Of a stretch of 64,000 nucleotides of DNA, positions 25,635 to 33,814 are shown piece by piece. This DNA is from Candidatus Tenderia electrophaga (GTDB lineage Bacteria > Pseudomonadota > Gammaproteobacteria > Tenderiales > Tenderiaceae): NCBI GenBank assembly GCA_001447805.1, contig CP013099.1:1178001-1242000 (forward strand), written 5' to 3'. The first letter of the stretch is position 1, and every line of letters starts with the position of its first letter. A program made the translations under genes and the position numbers. Below the pieces are notes generated by a model that was not told the origin of the DNA, searched no databases, and saw only the letters and a program-made list of their open reading frames with translations.

Positions 25635-25654
25635 AGAAGTTAGGAGTTATAGCA

Positions 25655-26347
25655 ATGGCTGCTAGTGTAATTAATACTAATGTAATGTCCATGAATGCCC
25701 AGCGTAATCTGAATAAGAACGCGCTGAGTTTGGCAACTTCCATTGAACGCCTGTCATCCGGTCTGCGCGTTAACAGCGCCAAGGATGACGCCGCCGGTCT
25801 GGCGGTGGGGATGACCCTGGAATCGACTGTACGGTCCTTGACTGTGCAAATCCGTAATCAGGCAGATGTGATCTCCAGTGCGCAAACCCTGGACGGTGGT
25901 TTGAGTGTGGCGACCGATATTCTGCAACGTATGAACGAGTTGGCGGTTCAGGCACAAGGTACCAACGGTGCTGCCGAGGCTTCAAAGATTCAGGTGGAAT
26001 ACGCCGCTCTGAATACCGAGCTTGGCAATATCACCGGCGTTACTGCTCCCGGCGGCGACGTAACAGCCAGTGCCGCTGCGATTGAAACTCAGCTCGCAAC
26101 CACGCTGGGCAGTGTGGCCGGTGCACGCGCCTCACTAGGTGCCGCCATGTCGGTAGCCGAGTTCACCATTCAGCGCTTCGAAGCGGCCCGCGAAAACAAC
26201 GCCGCCGCCCGTAGTCGCATCATGGATGCGGACTTCGCCATGGAAACGGCCAATCTGACCCGCGGCCAGATCCTTCAGCAGGCAGGTACGGCCATGGTGG
26301 CCCAGGCCAACCAGATCCCGAACAACGTGTTGTCTCTCTTGGGATAA
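25655..26347 (+). CDS. fliC3: Flagellin 3
   Basis: This 230-aa core flagellin has the centre APGGDVTASAAAIETQLATT. Its first 150 bp resemble flagellin 2, its middle (about 25880-25990) resembles flagellin 1, and its end has its own substitutions, so it is a mosaic. It is followed by a strong hairpin (26379-26405) and then flaG. Confidence 0.97.
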   Translation: MAASVINTNVMSMNAQRNLNKNALSLATSIERLSSGLRVNSAKDDAAGLAVGMTLESTVRSLTVQIRNQADVISSAQTLDGGLSVATDILQRMNELAVQAQGTNGAAEASKIQVEYAALNTELGNITGVTAPGGDVTASAAAIETQLATTLGSVAGARASLGAAMSVAEFTIQRFEAARENNAAARSRIMDADFAMETANLTRGQILQQAGTAMVAQANQIPNNVLSLLG

Positions 26348-26378
26348 CAATGGTTGGCGGTATTCTGAAGGAGTTTGA

Positions 26379-26405
26379 CCCGGCCGTGCCTCGAGCATGG
26401 CCGGG
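26379..26405 (+). terminator. Strong hairpin after the flagellin cluster
   Basis: CCCGGCCGTGC/GCATGGCCGGG forms an 11-bp stem (one G-U pair) with the loop CTCGA. Only a weak T run follows (CTTCTAAAC). It could end flagellin transcripts or protect their 3' ends. Confidence 0.6.
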
Positions 26406-26427
26406 CTTCTAAACGAAGGAGATGCAA

Positions 26428-26832
26428 ATGGATGTCTCAAACTTAGCGGCAGTGACTCAGCAGGTCAGCCCTGTTGTTAAGACTGGCGGAGACACCGGCA
26501 CTCAAAAACCTGCCTCTCGCGGCAATTCCTTGCCGGTGGTGGAGCGCAGTCATCTTGCTGTGGAAAAGCCGAAGCATGAACAAGACGAGTCTGTTTCACA
26601 ACCGAGCGCTGAGGAATTGAGCGAGTTGGTGGCAAAGATCAATGAATCTTCAGTGGTTCGTTCTAAGGATCTAAGGTTTTCAGTGGCCGAGGGAACCGAT
26701 CTTACTGTAGTTCGGGTAGAAGATTCAGAAACCGGTGAGTTAATTCGTCAAATTCCCTCGGAACAAATGGTTGAACTCGCCCGGGCCTTGGAAGATCAGC
26801 GCCAAGGTACGATGCTCAAAGAAAAGGTGTAG
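26428..26832 (+). CDS. flaG: FlaG family protein
   Basis: The 134-aa protein has a poorly conserved polar N-terminal half and the FlaG signature in the C-terminal half: LRFSVAEGTDLTVVRVEDSE followed by TGELIRQIPSEQMVELARAL. FlaG proteins affect filament length in polar flagella. ATG 26428 is preferred to the ATG at 26422 because it lies 6 nt after AAGGAG. It stands between the flagellins and fliD as in Pseudomonas and Vibrio. Confidence 0.93.
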   Translation: MDVSNLAAVTQQVSPVVKTGGDTGTQKPASRGNSLPVVERSHLAVEKPKHEQDESVSQPSAEELSELVAKINESSVVRSKDLRFSVAEGTDLTVVRVEDSETGELIRQIPSEQMVELARALEDQRQGTMLKEKV

Positions 26833-26840
26833 CGGTCTTT

Positions 26841-26856
26841 TGGCACATATCATGCT
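26841..26856 (+). promoter_or_regulatory. Probable sigma-54 promoter of fliD
   Basis: TGGCACATATCATGCT: perfect -24 element TGGCAC, correct spacing, -12 element ATGCT with one mismatch to TTGCW. Lies 60 bp upstream of the fliD ATG. Confidence 0.55.
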
Positions 26857-26915
26857 TTGTGTTTGGGTATGTGCGGGGCAATTAAACCCTCAGCCGTGCA
26901 GTAGAGGTTAGAAAA

Positions 26916-28382
26916 ATGGCGACATTTGGTTTCGGTACCATCACATCCCAGGGCGTAGGCTCAAATATCAATATCGCTGGCATCGTCAGAGAATTGATGG
27001 CCATCGAGCGCGCGCCCCTGGATCGGCTTATTGAGAAAAAAGAAAGCTATGATGCCAAGATCTCCGCGCTTGGCACGATCAAGAGTTCGCTTTCCTCGCT
27101 GCAAACATCGTTATCGGGATTGGCATCCGGCAGCAGTTTCCTGGCGAGCAGTGCTGATTCGTCCGACACCACCAAGGTTAAGGCAACCGGCACCTCGGGC
27201 GCCGTCGCCGGTAACTATGCCATCGAGATCAGCCAACTCGCCCAGTCACAAAAGCTCGTCGCCACCGGTCAAGCCGACACAGCAACCGCAATCGGTACCG
27301 GCACCCTGACTATCGACTTAGGGACAATCTCCGGCGGTACTTTCGATAACGGCACGGGCAAGTATACAGGCGCCAGCTTCGCCTCCAACGGTAACGGTCC
27401 CTACGACATCACTATCGATCCCAGCAACAACACGTTGGCGGGAATCCGCGACGCTATCAATGATGCCGATATTGGTGTGACCGCCACCATTGTCAATGAC
27501 GGTGATGCGACGAACCCCTACCGGCTGGTGCTGAGTTCGGAAAACAGCGGTGCCGATCAAAGTATCAGCATGTCGGTCGCCGGGGATGCGGCGTTGTCCG
27601 ATCTGCTGAGTCATGATCCCGCCGGCACGCAGAATCTGTCAGAAACGGTCACCGCCCAGGATGCCAACTTCACGGTGGACGGCATCGACATCACCAAGTC
27701 AAGCAACTCGGTCACCGATGTGATCGACGGCGTTACGTTGGATCTGACCGGCACTACCGGCGGTTCTCCGGTCACAGTCTCCGTTGCGAACGATACCGAC
27801 GTCGCCAAGAGCGCCGTCGAGAGCTTTGTTGAAGCCTACAACACCCTGCAGGCCGAGATTAAAGATCAAATAGATTCGGGTTATTTGGATGGAGAAGCCG
27901 GCGCGCTTGCCAGTGATGCCGCGACTCGTCAAATACTCACCTTCATTCGTAATGAGCTGAACCAGGCGCCGACCGGGGTTACCGGGAATTATCAGAATCT
28001 ATCAAGCATCGGCGTGTCATTCGAGAGAGATGGAACACTCTCGTTGGATCAGTCAAAGCTGGCTGCCGCCATCGAGGACGATAGCAGCAATGTTGCCGAA
28101 CTGTTTTCGTCCGCCGACGGCTATGCGACGCGGCTCGATGACGTTATCGATGAGTTGGTGCAGTTCAACGGTACCATCGACACGCGTACCAATGCATTCA
28201 GAGACAGGATCAGCGCACTCGAAGATAGAGAGATCAGGTGGGAGGGTCAGCTGGAGAGAACCGAAGGCCGCTTGCGCGCCCAATTCACTAATCTTGATGT
28301 TTTGATGAGTAATATGAATACGACCAGCAGCTTTTTGACACAACAGCTTGCTACGCTTAATTCCCAATTAAACAACGGATAA
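26916..28382 (+). CDS. fliD: Filament cap protein FliD (HAP2)
   Basis: This 488-aa protein caps the filament and folds exported flagellin. The N-terminal block SNINIAGIVRELMAIERAPL and the C-terminal coiled coil (EDREIRWEGQLERTEGRLRA, then QFTNLDVLMSNMNTTSSFLT) are typical. The central part has repeated beta-rich segments exposed on the cap. It is followed after 76 bp by fliS, the flagellin export chaperone. Confidence 0.96.
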   Translation: MATFGFGTITSQGVGSNINIAGIVRELMAIERAPLDRLIEKKESYDAKISALGTIKSSLSSLQTSLSGLASGSSFLASSADSSDTTKVKATGTSGAVAGNYAIEISQLAQSQKLVATGQADTATAIGTGTLTIDLGTISGGTFDNGTGKYTGASFASNGNGPYDITIDPSNNTLAGIRDAINDADIGVTATIVNDGDATNPYRLVLSSENSGADQSISMSVAGDAALSDLLSHDPAGTQNLSETVTAQDANFTVDGIDITKSSNSVTDVIDGVTLDLTGTTGGSPVTVSVANDTDVAKSAVESFVEAYNTLQAEIKDQIDSGYLDGEAGALASDAATRQILTFIRNELNQAPTGVTGNYQNLSSIGVSFERDGTLSLDQSKLAAAIEDDSSNVAELFSSADGYATRLDDVIDELVQFNGTIDTRTNAFRDRISALEDREIRWEGQLERTEGRLRAQFTNLDVLMSNMNTTSSFLTQQLATLNSQLNNG

Positions 28383-28458
28383 CCGAGCGGTTGATATCCG
28401 AAATATCCATCTTCGGTATCGCCACATCACCATACACTTATTGCTGAGGGAGCGCAGG

Positions 28459-28875
28459 ATGAACAGTATTACCAGAGCGGCTAATGCCTACAAAACAGCA
28501 CAGGTTGATGCAGCGGTCTTGGGCGCCAGTTCCCATGAGCTGATTGCGATATTGCTTGCCAAGGCAATCGAATCGACCCAACAGGCGAAACGGCACATGG
28601 CGGATGGTGATGTCAACGCGAAAGGCCAGCGGATCAAACTGGCTATTGCGATTATTTCCGACGGTTTGCGCAGCAGTCTGAATATTTCAGAGGGTGGTGA
28701 GATTGCGGCGAATCTGGATGTGTTGTACGAATACATGTCAAACCAACTCCTCAAGGCGCATGCGGAAAACAACCCAGCCATCCTGGATGAGGTGAGCGCA
28801 TTGCTGGGCGATATCAAGGAAGCTTGGGACGGCATCAAGCCCAAGCAGCCAGCGCAGCCTGAGATGCATACTTAA
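28459..28875 (+). CDS. fliS1: Flagellar export chaperone FliS, copy 1
   Basis: This 138-aa four-helix protein binds the C-terminus of flagellin and stops early assembly. It has the FliS features AYKTAQVDA, SSHELIAILLAKAIESTQQA and NLDVLYEYMSNQLLKAHAEN. ATG 28459 follows a GGGAG; the in-frame start at 28441 is less likely. A second, clearly different FliS is encoded at 29481-29903. Confidence 0.92.
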   Translation: MNSITRAANAYKTAQVDAAVLGASSHELIAILLAKAIESTQQAKRHMADGDVNAKGQRIKLAIAIISDGLRSSLNISEGGEIAANLDVLYEYMSNQLLKAHAENNPAILDEVSALLGDIKEAWDGIKPKQPAQPEMHT

Positions 28876-28881
28876 CCCACA

Positions 28882-28935
28882 TTTTTCACCCGGCGGCCAA
28901 GGGCAGTGGTGTAGACGGCTGAGACGGGTGAAAAA
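28882..28935. repeat. 11-bp inverted repeat after fliS1
   Basis: TTTTTCACCCG at 28882-28892 and CGGGTGAAAAA at 28925-28935, separated by 32 nt, just after the fliS1 stop. It could form a stem at the end of the fliD-fliS1 transcript. Confidence 0.5.
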
Positions 28936-29190
28936 CTATCAAGCAGTCGATCGACCAGACAATGACATACTGTTCTCGCCCTCGGCCTATCACGGTTTAG
29001 ACGGGTTTGCCCGTACGCGGGCGCTTCAGCGCGGCGCCTACAAACGCGAATGCTACGCCGGCTCCCGCGGACCCGGTGAGAAATACGGGCTAGCCGCGCC
29101 AGGCCTTGGGCATTGTCGCGATATCTATATCCCCGCTCCTAATCATGAAACGTCCACTCCCTGCAGCAGGTGCATTCAGCCTGACCCGCT

Positions 29191-29252
29191 AGGGACCCAC
29201 AATACGTCTCCCGGTGTGACGCGACCAGGCCTGGAATCTGCGGTCCTTTTTT
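29191..29252 (+). terminator. Possible Rho-independent terminator
   Basis: AGGGACC pairs with GGTCCTT (one G-U pair), directly followed by more T (T run 29247-29252). The 44-nt loop contains the self-complementary CCAGGCCTGG at 29225-29234. No gene ends here, so it may end a small RNA or a long 3' UTR of fliS1. Confidence 0.45.
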
Positions 29253-29277
29253 AGCTCCGGGCAGAATAGCATCCAGC

Positions 29278-29304
29278 TAAAGTTTGGATTTGGCGAGGCG
29301 ATAT
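29278..29304 (+). promoter_or_regulatory. Sigma-28 promoter upstream of fliS2
   Basis: TAAAG, 14 nt, GGCGATAT: consensus spacing, one mismatch in the first positions of the -10. It lies about 177 bp before the fliS2 ATG, leaving a long leader. Confidence 0.6.
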
Positions 29305-29480
29305 GTTGTACTGGAGCCGCTGGGTTTTGGGGAAGTATCGCCGGTGCAACCAGCCGGATGGCGTAGGGGTTGATCTGTCTTTAGGTCGTGGCGATTTGTT
29401 TTCACACGCTGGAAAACCGAACCGGTGGCTGCTCAGTCTAAATATAGTGATCTGTAAACGCGATTTTAGGAAAGTCAGCT

Positions 29481-29903
29481 ATGAATGTTTCAGTACAGCG
29501 AGGCTCGGGGATAGAACAGTATAAAAAGGCCGGAACGCAAACGAGTCTTGAGACCGCCTCGCCGCATCGTTTGATACAGATGCTGCTCGAAGGCGCATTG
29601 GAAAAGCTGAGGTCGGCCAAACTCTATATGCAAAGCGGTGATCGGGCCTTGAAGGGAAGTCACATCTCCTGGGCGATTTCCATTCTGGACGGTTTACGGA
29701 TGAGTATAGACAAAGAGGCCGGCGGGGAAATTGGGCGTAATCTCGATGATCTGTACGAATATATGGCGCGCCGCCTGATCGAAGCCAATGCGCAAAATGA
29801 TTTGGACGCGCTTGACGAGGTCTCGGCCTTGTTGATCGAGATCAAATCGGCGTGGGATGCCGTGCCCGATGCCATGCAGGCCCAGCAAGAGACATTTAGC
29901 TAA
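29481..29903 (+). CDS. fliS2: Flagellar export chaperone FliS, copy 2
   Basis: This 140-aa FliS paralogue has QYKKAGTQTSLETASPHRLI, ALEKLRSAKLYMQSGDRAL and NLDDLYEYMARRLIEANAQN. It keeps the family pattern better at its N-terminus (the SPHRLIQMLLEGAL helix) than copy 1. The two proteins differ widely, so this is an old duplication or separate acquisition rather than a recent copy. fliT follows after 12 bp. It may serve a different flagellin or client. Confidence 0.93.
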   Translation: MNVSVQRGSGIEQYKKAGTQTSLETASPHRLIQMLLEGALEKLRSAKLYMQSGDRALKGSHISWAISILDGLRMSIDKEAGGEIGRNLDDLYEYMARRLIEANAQNDLDALDEVSALLIEIKSAWDAVPDAMQAQQETFS

Positions 29904-29915
29904 GTTGTATTGCCC

Positions 29916-30278
29916 ATGGATAGTCACGTGAACCACAAACCGGTATTGGCCAAGGTGGAGGCGCTGACCCCTCTAGCGGTACTGCTGGATGAAACGGAAC
30001 GCATGCTGGCGCTGGCTCAGAAAGGCGAGTGGGAAGCGCTCGTCGCATTAGAGGCTGAACGAGGCCCGCGCTTGGAGGCCTATTTCGATACCCTCGCTGC
30101 GGCGCTGCGCGAGCAGTACCGGGATCAGCTGCGCCGGGCCATAGAATATATTTTAAACGCGGATAAACAAATCATCGCCCTGGGCGAGGCCACCAAAGCG
30201 GAAGCCGTCGATTCTCTGCGCCAGAGCCAGTCCGCCCGCAAGGCGAGCGCTGCTTATCAGAGGAACGACGGCCTGTAA
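29916..30278 (+). CDS. fliT: FliT-like flagellar export chaperone
   Basis: The 120-aa all-helical protein has the length and position of FliT, the chaperone for FliD that can also restrain the master regulator. Sequence signatures are weak (LLDETERMLALAQKGEWEAL near the N-terminus is the best). ATG 29916 is preferred to a TTG two codons upstream. The identification rests mainly on position between fliS and fleQ, so it is moderately sure. Confidence 0.75.
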   Translation: MDSHVNHKPVLAKVEALTPLAVLLDETERMLALAQKGEWEALVALEAERGPRLEAYFDTLAAALREQYRDQLRRAIEYILNADKQIIALGEATKAEAVDSLRQSQSARKASAAYQRNDGL

Positions 30279-30285
30279 CCGCAAC

Positions 30286-30909
30286 TTGATCAGCACGAGG
30301 CGGACGGACAGACGCCTCATTACACTACGTCAGGGATACAACGTGACCGAAGCGAGCGAACTGAGCGGGTTATTCTGTGAACTGAGCATCCCCTTCGAGT
30401 GGACTGCCGCTGATAAGGCCGACACCGCCACCGCCGTGACACCGGCGGAGGAGTTGGCCAACCAAAACTGCCTGAAAATCGTTCTCGGTCTCGACGATGT
30501 CAGCCATGATGCCAATGACGACGTCCTTGAAGTGAGTTACGAACTGCAACGCTTGGATTTCAAGGTTAATGTCATTCTCGAGCTGGTGGGCCAGCTTGTC
30601 AGCCAGAACCTGAGTCTACCGGCGCGTCACGCCGTGAAACTCGGACCCTCAAGCATCCGGTGGCGCACACAGGCATCGCCGGCCGAAGTGGGGCAGCGAC
30701 TGCGGCTCAAGCTCTTCCCCGACCAGCGCTTTCCGTTTCCGCTTTGTTTAAGGGGGCGTGTGGCGACCCTCGAGCAGGTCGAGCAGGACTGGGAGATTCG
30801 GCTTGAACTGGACCAGATGCATGAGTACACCCAGGATCTATTGGAAAAATACATCTTCCGTTGTCATCGCCGCCATATCGCGCGGATGAAGACCCAAATC
30901 AATAAATAA
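30286..30909 (+). CDS. Atypical PilZ-like protein
   Basis: The 207-aa protein has a central helix (YELQRLDFKVNVILELVGQL) and a C-terminal beta-rich segment (VKLGPSSIRWRTQ ... LRLKLFPDQRFPFPLCLRG), a plan like that of tetramer-forming PilZ proteins. The classic RxxxR and DxSxxG c-di-GMP motifs are not clear, so binding is uncertain. A TTG at 30286 gives the full frame; GTG 30343, with AGGG 8 nt upstream, is a good alternative start. It lies directly before fleQ, whose product is itself controlled by c-di-GMP. Confidence 0.6.
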   Translation: MISTRRTDRRLITLRQGYNVTEASELSGLFCELSIPFEWTAADKADTATAVTPAEELANQNCLKIVLGLDDVSHDANDDVLEVSYELQRLDFKVNVILELVGQLVSQNLSLPARHAVKLGPSSIRWRTQASPAEVGQRLRLKLFPDQRFPFPLCLRGRVATLEQVEQDWEIRLELDQMHEYTQDLLEKYIFRCHRRHIARMKTQINK

Positions 30910-31034
30910 TTGATTGAATCTGTTATTGTTTTGGTGTTGGTTTTTTGACATTATTGAATCCTGATGCAGTGATGGGTAAGCGGCGCGTTTGATGCTCAAC
31001 CCGGAAGTGGTTTGGAGTTACACTGGAGAGTGCT

Positions 31035-32489
31035 ATGCGTGAATCAGCGATTTTGCTGATAGACGACAATGAAAGCCGGCGTGAAGAGCTGTTGGCGATA
31101 CTGGAGTTTATCGATCTGCGCCACTTCTATGCTTGCGATTGCGCCACCTGGCGGCAGCAGTTGGACCAGATCGATGCGCCAATCCAGACGATCATTTTGG
31201 GGGATTGTGGCAGCGCGGAGACACTCGACGAAATCGTCGCCCTGACCACTCAGGCCAATCCCGATGTCGCGTTTATCCTGTTTCAGGAGGAGTGCGGCGC
31301 CGGCGCTTATTCGGAAGCTCTGCAAAAAGAGGCCCTCGCGCTTTTGGACCGACCGCTTAAATACAAACAGACGGCCTCAGTGCTGGAAAAGGCCAAGGTG
31401 TATCGCGGCACCACCAGCACCGTCCCCCGAGAGCGGCGCGGTTCTATCGAATTATTCCGCAGCCTGGTCGGCAATAGCCACTCCATCCGCCAGGTGCGCA
31501 AGCTGATCGAGCAGGTCGCCGTTGCCGACGCCAATGTGCTCATCCTGGGCGAGTCCGGCACCGGTAAAGAGGTCGTGGCGCGTAACCTGCATTACTATTC
31601 CGCCCGGCGCGACAAACCCTTTGTGCCCATCAACTGCGGCGCCATTCCCGCCGACCTGCTCGAGAGCGAGTTGTTTGGTCACGAGAAGGGCGCCTTTACC
31701 GGCGCCATCAGTGCGCGTCAGGGACGCTTCGAACTGGCCGAGGGCGGCACCCTGTTTCTGGATGAAATCGGCGATATGAGCCTGCATATGCAGGTTAAAC
31801 TGCTGCGCGTGCTGCAGGAGCGTACCTTCGAGCGGGTCGGCAGCAACAAGAGTATTAGCACCAATGTGCGCATCGTCGCAGCCACCCATCGCGATCTGGA
31901 ACGCGCCATCAAGGAGGGCAAGTTCCGTGAGGACCTGTTTTACCGCCTGAACGTCTTTCCCATCGAAATGCCGCCGCTGCGCGAGCGCCGGGAAGATATC
32001 CCCCTGCTGGTGAACGAATTGATCGCCCGCCTCGAGAACGAGGGCCGCGGTACCGTGCGTATCACCCAGCCCACCATGATGGCGCTGTGCCAGTACAGTT
32101 GGCCCGGTAACGTGCGCGAGCTGGCCAATCTGGTGGAACGGCTGGTGATCATGTATCCCACCGGGGTCGTGGATCAGAACGACTTGCCGGAAAAATTCCA
32201 AAGCGGCGAATTGAGCCAGGGCGAGGCCATCGTCAACGAGTTGATGGCGCAACAGCCCGAGTTGGACGAATTGCCGTCCGACTCCAGCGCGAATCTGCCG
32301 CGCTTGCCGCGCGAGGGCATCGACCTGAAAGAATATCTGGGTGACCTAGAGCGCCATTTCATCCAGCAAGCCCTGGACGATGCCGACGGCATCGTTGCCC
32401 ATGCCGCCAAGCGCTTGCAACTGCGGCGTACCACCCTCGTCGAAAAAATGCGCAAATACGGGCTGCAGCGCAATGAAGAAGTGACGTAA
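31035..32489 (+). CDS. fleQ: Sigma-54-dependent flagellar master regulator FleQ/FlrA
   Basis: The 484-aa protein has a degenerate receiver domain (1-125), an AAA+ sigma-54 activation domain (about 140-375) with GESGTGKEVVARNLH and the sigma-54 loop GAFTGA, and a Fis-type helix-turn-helix at the end (AAKRLQLRRTTLVEKMRKYG). The c-di-GMP contacts known in Pseudomonas FleQ are kept: R142 in LFRSLVG and R183-N184 in VARNLH. It should activate the sigma-54 flagellar promoters in this window. No strong promoter is visible upstream; TTGACA at 30945 lacks a good -10. Confidence 0.96.
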   Translation: MRESAILLIDDNESRREELLAILEFIDLRHFYACDCATWRQQLDQIDAPIQTIILGDCGSAETLDEIVALTTQANPDVAFILFQEECGAGAYSEALQKEALALLDRPLKYKQTASVLEKAKVYRGTTSTVPRERRGSIELFRSLVGNSHSIRQVRKLIEQVAVADANVLILGESGTGKEVVARNLHYYSARRDKPFVPINCGAIPADLLESELFGHEKGAFTGAISARQGRFELAEGGTLFLDEIGDMSLHMQVKLLRVLQERTFERVGSNKSISTNVRIVAATHRDLERAIKEGKFREDLFYRLNVFPIEMPPLRERREDIPLLVNELIARLENEGRGTVRITQPTMMALCQYSWPGNVRELANLVERLVIMYPTGVVDQNDLPEKFQSGELSQGEAIVNELMAQQPELDELPSDSSANLPRLPREGIDLKEYLGDLERHFIQQALDDADGIVAHAAKRLQLRRTTLVEKMRKYGLQRNEEVT

Positions 32490-32549
32490 ATTTGACTTCG
32501 CCCGCCAATCCATCTTGTAAGCTTCTGATTTAAATAGACTCTATAAACC

Positions 32550-32565
32550 TGGCCCGATTTTTGCA
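32550..32565 (+). promoter_or_regulatory. Sigma-54 promoter of fleSR
   Basis: TGGCCCGATTTTTGCA: GG at -24 and GC at -12 with correct spacing and the flanking TTTTGCA typical of RpoN sites. Lies 52 bp before the fleS ATG. Confidence 0.8.
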
Positions 32566-32617
32566 TTGGTTCTGTGTACGACAATAACTCACAACACAGA
32601 CGAGCAGACAGGCAATT

Positions 32618-33814
32618 ATGGCGTTACCAGGCATTGACCGGCTTGAGCATCTGAAAGACGCATTTCAGGCATTTAACCAGATGTCTGAGGCGCTGCTGTG
32701 TTCCTACCACGAACTCGAGCATCAGGTCGAACGCCTGAACCGGGAGCTGGCCCGGCGTGATGCCGATGCGGCACCCGGCTTGGCCAGTCGCTTGCGCAAT
32801 ATGCTCGACGCCCTGCCCGGCGCCGTGGTGGTCCTGAACGGCAGAGGCGTGGTGCAACTGGCCAATCTGGCCGCCCTCGACATGCTCGGTGAACCCCTGG
32901 AGGGCATTCAGTGGCGTGGTGTCATTCAGCGCGCCTTCGCGCCCCGTGCCGACGATGGCCACGACATCTCGCTTAAAGACGGCCGCCGGGTCAGCATCGT
33001 CACCAACTCCTTGGGGCGTGAGCCGGGCCAGATCCTGCTGATCACCGATGTTACCGATAAGCGCGCACTGCAGGACAAGTTGGGGCGCTTTCAACGACTC
33101 TCCGCCATGGGCCAGATGGCCGCCTCGCTGGCGCATCAGATCCGTACCCCCACCGCCTCGGCGTTGCTGTATTTATCCAATCTCAGTCGTCAGCGCGACA
33201 ATCCCGCTGCGATCGCCAAATACAGCGCCAAGCTGCGCGCCCAACTGCAGCACATCGAGGCCATGGTCAGCGACATGCTGGTGTATGCCAGCGGCAGTTC
33301 CACCCTCCAAACGACCCGCTTCAGTCTGACCATGCTCTGCCAAGCCGTGGTCCAGGGGGTGCAGGGCCAATTCGATCAAAACGGTGTCAGTCTGACGCTG
33401 GAAAACCAGGCGCCTGAACTGGAGCTCAGCGGCAATCTGGACGCCATGAAGGGTGCGTTGATCAACCTATTGATGAATTCCATGCATGCCGCCGGGCAGG
33501 CACCGCTGCACGTCGTGCTGCGTCTGGCTCAACAGGATGCCGACACGGTGTGTATCAGCGTGACGGACAACGGTGTCGGCATTCCCGCCGATATCCAGGC
33601 CAACATATTCGATCCCTTTTTCACCACAAGACCACAGGGAACAGGTCTGGGCCTCGCGGTTGTGAAGTCTGTCGTTGACAAGCAGGGTGGCCGAATTGAG
33701 TTGGTGTCCACACAGGGACAGGGCACCGAGGTCACTCTGGCCCTGCCGTTGCAGCCAGACGGCAACGACGGGCATACCCAACCGTATAACATGCAAGCAG
33801 AGGTAGGATTATGA
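32618..33814 (+). CDS. fleS: Flagellar sensor kinase FleS/FlrB
   Basis: This 398-aa soluble kinase has an N-terminal coiled coil (about 20-50), a PAS domain (about 60-145), the HisKA H-box MAASLAHQIRTPTASALLYL and an HATPase domain (INLLMNSMHAAGQAPL as N-box, DPFFTTRPQGTGLGLAVV as G-box). No membrane segment is seen. It phosphorylates FleR; the two genes overlap by 4 bp. Confidence 0.95.
   Translation: MALPGIDRLEHLKDAFQAFNQMSEALLCSYHELEHQVERLNRELARRDADAAPGLASRLRNMLDALPGAVVVLNGRGVVQLANLAALDMLGEPLEGIQWRGVIQRAFAPRADDGHDISLKDGRRVSIVTNSLGREPGQILLITDVTDKRALQDKLGRFQRLSAMGQMAASLAHQIRTPTASALLYLSNLSRQRDNPAAIAKYSAKLRAQLQHIEAMVSDMLVYASGSSTLQTTRFSLTMLCQAVVQGVQGQFDQNGVSLTLENQAPELELSGNLDAMKGALINLLMNSMHAAGQAPLHVVLRLAQQDADTVCISVTDNGVGIPADIQANIFDPFFTTRPQGTGLGLAVVKSVVDKQGGRIELVSTQGQGTEVTLALPLQPDGNDGHTQPYNMQAEVGL

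Larger units (their letters stand above)
28876..29480. other. 605-bp gap between the two fliS genes
   Basis: No convincing gene is seen. Reading frames at 28928-29254 and 29303-29524 lack good starts and resemble no protein. The gap holds an 11-bp inverted repeat TTTTTCACCCG/CGGGTGAAAAA (28882-28935), GC-rich palindromic segments at about 29005-29100, a terminator-like hairpin with six T (29191-29252) and a sigma-28 promoter (29278-29304). A small RNA or the remnant of an inserted element are both possible. Confidence 0.6.

Noticed and set aside
28928-29254. Open reading frame of 108 codons in the gap between the fliS genes
   Set aside because: No ribosome site, composition unlike a protein, crosses palindromic segments and the stem of a likely terminator; no family resemblance.
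30945-30973. TTGACA with 17-bp spacing before fleQ as a sigma-70 promoter
   Set aside because: The -10 hexamer AGTGAT matches TATAAT in only three places, too weak to annotate.
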